Shown here: positions 1-8,000 of the stretch, one piece after another | How positions within the stretch are numbered: position 1 is the stretch's first letter | How the letters are laid out: every line of letters starts with the position of its first letter | DNA from: Mucilaginibacter_A sp050954865 | Lineage (GTDB): Bacteria; Bacteroidota; Bacteroidia; Sphingobacteriales; Sphingobacteriaceae | Direction of reading: 5' to 3' | DNA: 25,876 nt | Assembly: GCA_050954865.1 (NCBI GenBank) | Contig: JBPBQN010000167.1 | Location: 1 to 25,876, forward strand | Notes under the pieces: generated by a model | What the model was told of the DNA's origin: nothing | Databases searched by the model: none | The model's input: the letters and a program-made list of their open reading frames with translations, nothing else | Translations under genes and position numbers: made by a program

Positions 1-1022
1 TCGGCCGGAAAAAGCCGTTGTATGTGGGCTTGCTCATTTATATTCTGGCTTCATTTGGCTGCTTAACGGTGCACAGTATCGAAGCATTGATTACGCTGCG
101 ATTTATTCAGGCCATCGGCAGTTGTGCGGCCGGCGTGGCTTCAGTGGCAATGGTTCGCGATCTTTTTCCGGTGCAGGATAGTGCCAAAGTATTTTCGCTG
201 CTGATGCTAGTTGTGGGTGCATCACCCATGATTGCGCCAACCGTTGGCGGCTACGTAACGGCTGCATTTGGCTGGCAATCGGTTTTTTTAATTTTAGGCG
301 TGATGGGCATTTTGATTTTATTGATGTCGTTTTTCTTTTTGCCGGATAGTTATCAGCCCGATACTTCACTTTCCCTCAAACCAAAACCAATTTTAAAAGG
401 CTTTTGGACGGTGTTGCGCCAGCCACAATTTTATACTTATGCTTTCACCGGCGCGGCGGCGTTTTCGGGTTTGTTTGCTTACGTTTCCGGTTCGCCACTG
501 GTTTTTATGGATATCTTTAAAGTGAACGGCAAAGTTTACGGTTGGATATTCGCCTTATTATCAGTTGGTTTGATCGGTTCGAGCCAGTTTAACAGTTTGC
601 TGCTCAAAAAATACCGAAGCGAACAAATTGTGTTCATCTCACTGATAGCACAATGTTTGGTAACCTTAGTTTTTTTCTTCGGAACCTGGTTTGGCTTATT
701 CGGTTTGTACGGAACCATCACGATGCTTTTCCTGTTTTTAGCTTGTTTGGGCATCGCTAATCCAAACGCATCGGCTTTATCGCTGGCACCGTTTTCTAAA
801 AATGCGGGCGCAGCATCAGCGTTGATGGGCGCGTTGCAGTTGGGCATGGGCGCGATAGCTTCGGTTGGCGTAAGCTTGTTTAACACGCATTCTGCTTTAC
901 CGATGGTTTCCATCATTGCCGGAACAACTTTGCTGGCTTTGCTGATTTTACTGATCGGCAGAAAACACATTGTGCAGCAAGTAGAAGTTGCCGCAGGAAA
1001 CCAGGCCGCAGTTTTACATTGA
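1..1022 (+). CDS. Bcr/CflA-type MFS drug-efflux transporter (5' end outside window)
   Basis: An inner-membrane major facilitator that would use the proton gradient to expel small toxic compounds. The frame is open from the window edge (first full codon at base 3) and reads GRKKPLYVGLLIY, which matches the loop 2-3 MFS signature (G-R-[KR]). The true start therefore lies upstream; the first TTG in this frame at base 18 is not a start. The segment ALITLRFIQAIGSCAAGVA followed by MVRDLF is typical of the Bcr/CflA branch of 12-TM drug:H+ antiporters. About ten hydrophobic helices remain, consistent with loss of only about the first 50-60 residues. The C-terminus is short and polar (VEVAAGNQAAVLH). 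The next gene is convergent, and a copy of the dispersed GATAAAAGAAGCAT motif lies between them. Family assignment is good; the substrate cannot be inferred. Confidence 0.88.
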   Translation, partial: GRKKPLYVGLLIYILASFGCLTVHSIEALITLRFIQAIGSCAAGVASVAMVRDLFPVQDSAKVFSLLMLVVGASPMIAPTVGGYVTAAFGWQSVFLILGVMGILILLMSFFFLPDSYQPDTSLSLKPKPILKGFWTVLRQPQFYTYAFTGAAAFSGLFAYVSGSPLVFMDIFKVNGKVYGWIFALLSVGLIGSSQFNSLLLKKYRSEQIVFISLIAQCLVTLVFFFGTWFGLFGLYGTITMLFLFLACLGIANPNASALSLAPFSKNAGAASALMGALQLGMGAIASVGVSLFNTHSALPMVSIIAGTTLLALLILLIGRKHIVQQVEVAAGNQAAVLH

Positions 1023-1034
1023 TTTTATGTTCCG

Positions 1035-1061
1035 GATTTTATGCCGATAAAAGAAGCATGC
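1035..1061. repeat. Dispersed intergenic motif, GAAG version
   Basis: The core TAAAAGAAGCA (1048-1058) sits in ATGCCGATAAAAGAAGCATG, between the convergent ends of the MFS gene and the frameshifted small gene. The flank TTTATGCCG is shared with the copy near 16660. A short direct repeat, GATTTTATG, precedes it at 1021 and 1035. Confidence 0.6.
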
Positions 1062-1063
1062 AG

Positions 1064-1395
1064 CTATTTTGATATTTTTTTTCTAAGCAGATAAGTAAAA
1101 ACGAATGAATGTTCTGTAAACGTAACCAGTTCCCAACCTTGTGAAACTAGATAGTTTACACCATCAATTTCATTTTCAAGAATTGCAAGGTTTTCATTCA
1201 ATCTTTCAAATTCTTTTTCAAGTCCATACAAACTACCTGCTTCTTGCCAAAATCAGCTTTTACAATAGTTTTAAAAATAGTATTACCGCCTAATCCTAAT
1301 TTGCAATAAATAATGTGAGCTTTAGAAGTTGTAGTATCCGTTTGTGCGATACAGACAGCAGGCAGCAGCCAGATCAAAAGAAACAGTTTTTTCAT
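1064..1395 (-). pseudogene. Small secreted protein gene interrupted by a frameshift
   Basis: Reading leftward from the ATG at 1393-1395, a signal peptide (MKKLFLLIWLLPAVCIAQ) is followed by YCKLGLGGNTIFKTIVKADF and the frame stops at 1198. A second minus-strand frame, from about 1250 down to a TAG at 1064-1066, is plainly coding: it reads EKEFERLNENLAILENEID, then GVNYLVSQGWELVTF, and ends FTYLLRKKISK. Joined, the two give about 105-110 residues resembling small periplasmic Bacteroidota proteins that end in a 'LGWE-hV...Y.hhh+' pattern; their function is unknown to me. Passing from the first frame to the second needs a -1 shift, equal to one lost base. The junction contains a short A run (G AAA AAG on the coding strand), so a real mutation, a sequencing indel or -1 ribosomal slippage are all possible. 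The gene is divergent from the APC permease, with 81 bases between them. Confidence 0.62.
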
Positions 1396-1476
1396 GTTGA
1401 AGATTATTCAGTTTTCTCTTTAAAAATAATTAAAATTTCCAATCAATTAAGTAGCTTGTAACCCAAATTTTTCTGC

Positions 1477-2883
1477 ATGAATCAAACTTCTAAATTAAGT
1501 CGTACGCTCGGCCTTCGTTACGTTATTGTGGTGGTGATAGCCAATATTCTCGGTTCTGGTGTTTATAAAAAAGTTGCCCCAATGGCTGCCGAACTGCATT
1601 CTTCCGGCTGGGTATTAATTGCCTGGATTTTAGGCGGCATCATCACCTTATTTGGCGCGCTAAGCAATGCAGAAGTTGCTGGTTTACTGGCAGATACTGG
1701 TGGTGAATACACGTATTTCAAAACAATTTACAACCGGTTTTTCGCTTTTATTTATGGTTGGTCGCTGTTTACCACCATTCAAACCGCAGGCATTTCTTCG
1801 CTGGCATATGTTTTTGCACAATCACTGAATGGCTTGCTTCATTTGCCAACTATTTTTCCGGAGTTGAGTACGATCAGTATCGCCGGCATTTTCTTTCCTT
1901 TTGCCGATTTCTCTGTTAAACTGACCGCCATTTTACTCATTATTTTACTCACATGGATTAATACGCGCGGTGTAAAAACCGGAGCCGGACTCAGCAACCT
2001 TATCCTGATTTTAGTTTTTGCCGGCATATTTACCATCATCTTTTTCGGGCTGAGCAGTCTGCACGCCACCATCAGCCAAAGTATCAGTCTGCACACTACC
2101 AACAATTTACCAATTACCATCAGTGCTGTTTTTACCGCCATGCTTTCGGCGTTCTGGGGTTATCAGGGCTGGGCATCCATTGGTTTTTTGGGTGGAGAAA
2201 TTAAGGATGCCAAGCGCAATATTCCGAAAGGCATTACCGTGGGTGTGTTCATCGTTATTGCTTTGTACCTGCTGGTTAACGCTACGTATTTGTCGGTTTT
2301 GCCGGTTGTTGCGCTAGAAAAAATTAATCAGGTAGGCAACCAAATTGCAGCCGTTGAAGCGGTAAAAAGTTTTTGGGGACAAAGCGGCGGTATTTTTATT
2401 TCAATTTTGGTACTGATAACCACGCTTGGCTGTACACATGCTACTATTTTGGCCAGTTCGCGACCGTATTTTGCCATGGCGCAGGAAGGTTTGTTTTTTC
2501 GGAAAGTTGCCAAATTAAACCAAGCGCAGGCACCGGTAAATTCACTGATTTATCAGGGCGTTTGGGCTTGTCTGCTGGTGCTTTCGGGCACGTTTGATCA
2601 GTTGACGGATATGATCGTTTTCGCTGTTTTCATTTACTACGGAGCCACTGCTTTGGGCGTTTTTATTTTGCGGAGAAAAATGCCGGAAGCCGAACGGCCA
2701 TACAAAGTTTGGGGCTATCCGATCGTGCCTGCAATAGTGGTTTTATTTTGTGCTGGCTTGTTTATCAACACATTTTACAGTCGCCCGCGCGAAGCCGCTT
2801 TGGGTACAATTTTAATGCTCACCGGCGTGCCGATGTACTGGTGGTTTAACCGGAAAAACAAGGTTTTGAATGCTGCTGAATAA
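1477..2883 (+). CDS. APC-superfamily amino-acid permease
   Basis: A 468-residue inner-membrane transporter with about 12 hydrophobic helices, the usual size for amino acid/polyamine/organocation permeases. The first helix carries the substrate-binding glycine break IANILGSGVYKKVAP (residues 21-35), equivalent to the GxIIGSGIF motif of SteT/LAT-type exchangers. Helix 2 and the loop after it carry AEVAGLLADTGGEYTYFKTIY (residues 66-86), another family hallmark (E followed by GGEY). The rest is hydrophobic up to a short basic tail (YWWFNRKNKVLNAAE). The start is the first ATG after an AT-rich leader and gives a short cytoplasmic N-terminus. The expected role is amino-acid uptake or exchange; specificity is not visible. 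A perfect 15-bp hairpin lies just after the stop, so the downstream hydrolase may not be fully cotranscribed. Confidence 0.85.
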   Translation: MNQTSKLSRTLGLRYVIVVVIANILGSGVYKKVAPMAAELHSSGWVLIAWILGGIITLFGALSNAEVAGLLADTGGEYTYFKTIYNRFFAFIYGWSLFTTIQTAGISSLAYVFAQSLNGLLHLPTIFPELSTISIAGIFFPFADFSVKLTAILLIILLTWINTRGVKTGAGLSNLILILVFAGIFTIIFFGLSSLHATISQSISLHTTNNLPITISAVFTAMLSAFWGYQGWASIGFLGGEIKDAKRNIPKGITVGVFIVIALYLLVNATYLSVLPVVALEKINQVGNQIAAVEAVKSFWGQSGGIFISILVLITTLGCTHATILASSRPYFAMAQEGLFFRKVAKLNQAQAPVNSLIYQGVWACLLVLSGTFDQLTDMIVFAVFIYYGATALGVFILRRKMPEAERPYKVWGYPIVPAIVVLFCAGLFINTFYSRPREAALGTILMLTGVPMYWWFNRKNKVLNAAE

Positions 2884-2888
2884 ATTTT

Positions 2889-2938
2889 GCTGATACTGTT
2901 TTTATCAGCCGAAATTTAGGCTGATAAAAACAGCATGT
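2889..2938. terminator. Hairpin made from an inverted pair of the dispersed CAGCAT motif
   Basis: CTGTTTTTATCAGCC (2896-2910) and GGCTGATAAAAACAG (2919-2933) are perfect inverted complements with an 8-base loop, 13 bases after the APC permease stop. The outer sequence carries two opposed copies of the dispersed motif (GATACTGTTTTTATC and GATAAAAACAGCATG). The T run lies inside the stem rather than after it, so this is not a textbook intrinsic terminator. Terminator or mRNA 3'-end stabiliser is an inference. Confidence 0.6.
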
Positions 2939-2976
2939 ACATTTATAAGGTTCTATTTCAACCTGAAAATTATTAA

Positions 2977-3819
2977 ATGGAAATCAACAGCCAGTTTTTT
3001 GAAGTCAACAATATCCGTTTGCACGCCGCAGTTGCCGGTCCGCCGGAAGGGAAGGTGATGCTTTTTCTGCATGGTTTCCCGGAGTTTTCGCTGGGCTGGA
3101 AAAAGCAGTTAGAGTTTTTTGCAGAAAAAGGTTTCCGGGTGATTGCACCAGATCAGCGCGGCTACAACCTCAGCAGCAAACCAAAAGGCGTAAAAGCTTA
3201 TCGCATAGAAACTTTAATTGCTGATGTGGTGGATTTGATCCGGCAAACTTCAACCCAAAAAATAATTTTGGTTGGCCATGATTGGGGCGGCGGCATTGCC
3301 TGGGAATTGGCCGGTCAGCATCCGGAACTGATCGAAAAACTGATCATCCTCAATATGCCGCATTTAAAAATCATGCGGGAAACCTTAAAAAGCAATCCAC
3401 GGCAATTATTCAGAAGCTTGTACACCGGATTTTTCCAGATTCCGTTGCTGCCCGAATGGTTGAGCAGTTTGTTTAACTATAAAATGTTGGAACGAAGAAT
3501 GATTCGGTCGGCCAATAAAAATGCATTTTCCAGACAGGAAATGGCACAATATAAAGCTGCTTGGCGCAATCCCGGCGCGTTAAAAGCAATGATTAACTGG
3601 TATCGCGCCTACAAATACAGCAAACCGGAAATGAAACGGATCGTCATCCCAACTTTAATTATCTGGGGCGAAAAAGATAAATTCCTGCTTCCGGAAATGG
3701 CACAAAAAAGCAATCTGATGTGCGCCAAAGGAAAGTTGGTGCTGATTGAAGATGCCACGCACTGGCTGCATCACGAAAAATCAGCCAAAGTAAACCAACT
3801 GATTCTTAACTTTTTGTAA
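2977..3819 (+). CDS. Alpha/beta hydrolase, epoxide-hydrolase-like
   Basis: A 280-residue cytoplasmic alpha/beta-fold enzyme; no signal peptide is seen. The oxyanion-hole motif HGFPE is at residues 32-36, DQRGYNLSSKP follows at 59-69, and the nucleophile elbow GHDWGG is at 100-105 with Asp102 as nucleophile. The likely acid is Asp234 in WGEKDKF and the histidine is His262 in DATHWLHHE. An Asp nucleophile in HDWGG is shared by epoxide hydrolases and haloacid/haloalkane dehalogenases. The lid carries Y149 (LYTGFFQIPLLPE) and Y209 (NWYRA), which fit the two ring-opening tyrosines of epoxide hydrolases, so water addition to an epoxide is the best guess. A dehalogenase is the alternative. It lies 93 bases after the APC permease on the same strand, with a hairpin between; no shared pathway is evident. 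Confidence 0.85.
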   Translation: MEINSQFFEVNNIRLHAAVAGPPEGKVMLFLHGFPEFSLGWKKQLEFFAEKGFRVIAPDQRGYNLSSKPKGVKAYRIETLIADVVDLIRQTSTQKIILVGHDWGGGIAWELAGQHPELIEKLIILNMPHLKIMRETLKSNPRQLFRSLYTGFFQIPLLPEWLSSLFNYKMLERRMIRSANKNAFSRQEMAQYKAAWRNPGALKAMINWYRAYKYSKPEMKRIVIPTLIIWGEKDKFLLPEMAQKSNLMCAKGKLVLIEDATHWLHHEKSAKVNQLILNFL

Positions 3820-3824
3820 TAGGT

Positions 3825-3905
3825 TGATGCTGTTTTTACCGGTTGTTTTTTGAGATGAAAAGCATAACAACTTCAGCCTGAATTTACCTCGATAAAAACA
3901 GCATC
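3825..3905. repeat. Inverted pair of the dispersed CAGCAT motif with a 54-base spacer
   Basis: GATGCTGTTTTTA (3826-3838) and TAAAAACAGCATC (3893-3905) are exact 13-base inverted complements, starting just after the hydrolase stop. Compared with the 2889-2938 pair, the spacer is longer and carries unrelated sequence. It could form a long-range stem in the hydrolase 3' UTR. Confidence 0.65.
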
Positions 3906-4105
3906 GGTCTGAATATTAATAAACGAATCCTGCCGAAACAGTTTCCCGTAATAACAACTAACCCGAAATCTGCTGAATCGGGAAAACGAAGGCGTTTGCA
4001 CAAAAGATGGGCGCAAAAGCAAATTATGTTCAATCCGAGTTTTCCTTGTGCAGATAAACTGATAATTTAGCGGGCACAATTATTCAACTTATATCCTACG
4101 CATAC

Positions 4106-5056
4106 ATGAAAATAAAAAAAGCAGTGATTACCGCTGCAGCGCGCGGCGAGCGTTTGTATCCCGTGGCCGATACCATACAAAAAGCCATGCTGCCGGTAAT
4201 TGATACAGATGGCTTGTATAAGCCTGTCATTCAGATCATTGCAGAAGAGGCTTTTGCTAGCGGCATCGAAGAAATCTGCATCGTTTGTGCGCCCGGCGAT
4301 CCGGCGTTATACGTTAATGCGTTTACTTCACTGCGCGACAATCTGCTTAAATCTTACAAAAACGTAGATTGGGCACAACAGCAGGCCGCAAAAATTACGC
4401 ATCTGCTTGAACATCTGCATTTTGCTGAGCAAAAAGAAGCATTGGGCTACGGACATGCCGTTTATTGTTCACGCAATTTTGTGGGCAACGAGCCATTTTT
4501 ATTGCTTTTGGGCGATTATCTGTACGTTTCGGCTTCAAAAATTAAGCGTTGTGCCACACAATTGATAGAATTGGCCGTACAGGAGGATTGCGCGGTTTCA
4601 GCAGTAACTTCTATTATTGAGCACCAGATTGGTCGTTACGGAACGCTGACCGGCAAACATGTGCATGATCAGCCTGGCGTTTACCAGATTGAAAAAATCA
4701 TCGAAAAACCGTCTTTAAGCGTGGCCGAATTGGAGCTGCAAACACAAGGTCAGCGCGCCGGCTATTATTTATGTTTATTTGGGATGCATGTTTTTACGCC
4801 GCAGATTTTTGATTTGCTCCGAAATTATATCGATAAAAACAGTACCAACATTATGCTGACGCCGGTTTTGCAGGAACTGGCCGAAACCGAAAAATATTTG
4901 GCCTTGGAAGTGAAAGGAAACCGTTACGACCTCAGCAAAAAACATGGTTTGCTGCGTGCGCAGATGGCTTTGGGTTTGGCCGGCGATGCGCACGACGAAA
5001 CGCTGACCACTTTGGTAGAATCACTGGCGGAAGCGCAAGGCAGGCAATTAATTTAA
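4106..5056 (+). CDS. GalU-like sugar-1-phosphate nucleotidyltransferase
   Basis: A 316-residue cytoplasmic enzyme of the NTP_transferase fold, expected to join a nucleoside triphosphate (probably UTP) and a sugar-1-phosphate into a nucleotide sugar plus pyrophosphate. The N-terminal phosphate loop is AAARGERLYPVADTIQKAMLP (residues 10-30), an altered GxGTRxxPxTxxxxKxMLP. Other GalU-type signatures are EALGYGHAVY (111-120, for LGTAHAV), LLLGDYLY (133-140, metal-binding Asp137 at the usual DD site), KIIEKP (197-202) and GNRYDLSKKHGLLRA (271-285, for GxRYDxGxxxGY). The length matches bacterial GalU (about 290-330). The second glycine of the usual loop is replaced (ARGER), so GalU identity is likely but not proven. 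The next gene starts 25 bases after the stop and encodes a second, unrelated pyrophosphorylase fold, suggesting one operon for nucleotide-sugar supply. Confidence 0.82.
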   Translation: MKIKKAVITAAARGERLYPVADTIQKAMLPVIDTDGLYKPVIQIIAEEAFASGIEEICIVCAPGDPALYVNAFTSLRDNLLKSYKNVDWAQQQAAKITHLLEHLHFAEQKEALGYGHAVYCSRNFVGNEPFLLLLGDYLYVSASKIKRCATQLIELAVQEDCAVSAVTSIIEHQIGRYGTLTGKHVHDQPGVYQIEKIIEKPSLSVAELELQTQGQRAGYYLCLFGMHVFTPQIFDLLRNYIDKNSTNIMLTPVLQELAETEKYLALEVKGNRYDLSKKHGLLRAQMALGLAGDAHDETLTTLVESLAEAQGRQLI

Positions 5057-5081
5057 GCTATAAAAACGTAAAGTATTGAAA

Positions 5082-8000
5082 ATGAATGTTTTTATAGAAA
5101 CCATTACTGCTACGGATATCAGTAAAAGAAACCGTTCTTTTTTTGACATCAGCAGGCAATTATCAGCCAAAGAATTGTTGCAAACGCTGCGCGAGCTGGA
5201 CGAATTTAGAAAAACCACGCCAAGTTTGTATGATAAAGTACGCGCCATACAGTTTTTATACGCTGGATTTCGGTTTATTTTGGTCGAGAGCAAAGAGATT
5301 CCGCAAACCGGAAAAATCCCTTACAACGGTTTTGAAGATTTGCTGGCGCGACGTTTTGAACAATCGATTGCTATCTTTTTAGCCGAATTGGATAAAAACG
5401 GACCGAACGCTACCTTATTTTCTGCGCTGGCCGAAAGTTATCACCAGTTATCTTTCCAAACGCTGGCCAATCAGGTGCGCAAAAGTGTGCGTTCCAGCAA
5501 AGGCAACCAGTGGATGTTCCGCGTTGGCCATCAGGATGAACATCCGATTCATATCCATTCAGCGTTGTTGCAGCGGTCAGACAACTCGCTTTTTTATCCG
5601 ATTCTGCACGAAAATACTTCTGTGCGGATGGATTTAACGCATAGCGGCTGGTCGGATATTTTTTTCCTGGGAATGGATTATCCGGAAGGTGCGCGTGTTG
5701 TAAATTTATCGATTGATCTGGGTGTTTTTGGTCGGGATAAAGACATCAACCCGCCGCTGCATTGTTATCTCCGAGTGATTCCGGAACCGGTTTTGCGACT
5801 CACCAGCATCGATTTAAACGTAACAAAAGACGTAACCAATCTGGCTGATCTGTTCAATTTTGGTAACGATTATTTAAGTCTGATCAAAGCAGGCGTAATT
5901 GCTTCCGGTTTGATACCACCTTCTTTTGAAGGAACAAATCAATCTTTACCAGAAATTTTATCGCGTATTGTAGCGCCCGGAATGGGCGTAGAGCTGGTTA
6001 CGCGCGTGAACGATATTCCGAAAGGTTCGCGTTTTGCCGTTTCCACCAATTTGCTGGGTTCGATCATCAGTTTGCTGATGCGTGCCACCAATCAAACTAA
6101 AAACCTGGAAGGCGGACTGGAAGAAAGCGAACGCCGTTTGGTGGCTTCCCGTGCCATTCTGGGCGAATGGATTGGCGGTTCCGGAGGCGGCTGGCAAGAT
6201 TCGGGCGGCGTTTGGCCGGGCATCAAATCAATTCAAGGCACATTTGCGCAGGATGGGGATCCGGAATTTGGCATTAGCAGAGGAACTTTATTGCCGCGCC
6301 ACCGCGTTTTACAGGGTGAAGAAGCGCATCCGGAAGCGGCGGAACGCATCATGAAATCATTGGTACTGATGCATGGCGGAATGGCTTCTAACGTTGGGCC
6401 GATTTTGGAAATGGTGAGCGAAAAATATCTGCTCCGTGGAGAAAAAGAATGGAACGCCCGCCAGCAAACCAACCAGATTTATGATAATATTTTAGAAGCC
6501 ATTAAAACCGGCGACATCAAAAAACTGGCCGCCAATACGGCTGCCAACTGGGAAGGTCCGATTAAAACGATCATTCCCTGGGCAAGCACTTTTTTTACCG
6601 AACAAATTATCGCGAAAGCAAAAAAACAGTTCGGCGAGGATTATTACGGCTTTTTAATGCTGGGCGGAATGAGCGGCGGCGGAATGGGCATGTTTGTTAA
6701 TCCGGAAAAGTACGAAACCTACAAAAAAAAGGTGCTGGAAATTTTGCAGGATACCAAAAAAGAGCTTTCCAGTTCGCTGCCTTTTGCCATGGAGCCAGTG
6801 GTTTATAACTGGAGCATTAACAACCGCGGAAGTTGGAGCAATTTATTATGGGCAAACGAAGCATTAATGCCCGAGCAATATTACGGCATCCATGTTTCGG
6901 GTTTGGTAAAGCAGGATCCGGCTTCGGTTTCGTATGTTCGTCGTGCAGAAATTGATTTTTTCACCACTTATTGTGAAAAAAATAACCTGGCTTATCCGCT
7001 GCTGCGCACGATCATCAGCAATTTGTTTAAAGTTTCTGATCCTTCATCTCAGGGAAACCGGAATACGGAGAATGAAAAGGCCGATTTCATCAAAAAGCAA
7101 AATGGATTTGATTTTATTCAGCATGAAGAAATCCGCCAGGAAATGCAGAAAGGGTTGATTGGCTTATCGCGCAACCGTTTGCCAGCCGAAACGCTGATTG
7201 AAGATGTGCAGCCAGGCGATGTGTTTTACCTCGAAAAAGACTCGGTAAAAGAAGCAGGTGAAGCAGCCATTCGTGCCGGAAAAGTAGCCGTAATGACTCT
7301 GGCTGCTGGAATTGGCAGTCGGTGGACAAAAGGCGCGGGCGTAATCAAAGCTATCAATCCGTTTGTAGAACTGGAAGGCGCGCACCGGAGTTTCCTGGAA
7401 ATCCATCTGGCCAAAACCCGTAAAGTTGCCGAAAAATATCAGGCATCCATTCCGCATGTGGTGGCTACCAGTTACCTTACGCATAATCCGATTCGTGATC
7501 AGCTTTACCTCAGCAACAATTATGGCAATGAGGGCAGCGTTTATTTGTCGCCGGGCCGTTCAATCGGTCAGCGTTTTGTGCCGATGGCACGCGATCTGAC
7601 TTTTTTGTGGGAAGAAATGCCGCAGGAAACGCTGGACGAAAACAAGCAGAAAGTGCGCGATGCCGTGCGACAAACCATGATTGGCTGGGCAAAAACAAAA
7701 GGCGAAGGTGCAGATTACACCGATAATATTGCTGCACAACGGTTTTCGCCACTTGGGCATTGGTATGAAGTTTCCAATTTGCTGCGAAATGGAACTTTAT
7801 CCAGAATGCTGGCCGAACATCCCGAACTGGAAACCATTATGCTGCACAATGTGGATACGCTGGGAGCCGATGTTGATCCGTATGCTTTAACGGCACATTT
7901 GGTTTCGGGCAATGCATTGACTTTTGAGCTGATACCGAGAAGGATTGAGGACAGAGGCGGCGGTTTGGCCAGAGTAAACGGCAATTTGCGTTTGCTGGAA

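Noticed and set aside
2123..2136. Motif-like GTGCTGTTTTTACC inside the APC permease, and similar strings at 4832, 23189, 23626, 21688 and 24140
   Set aside because: They lie inside coding sequence and are explained by ordinary codons (for example Ala-Val-Phe or Ile-Lys-Ala-Ala), so they were not counted as copies of the intergenic element.
3873..4079. Minus-strand open frame of 68 codons in the hydrolase-GalU gap
   Set aside because: It has no signal or domain, overlaps the dispersed repeat, and its composition looks random. The gap is more likely a promoter region.
5076..5081. TTG as the start of the fusion gene
   Set aside because: An ATG two codons later is preferred; nothing upstream favours TTG.
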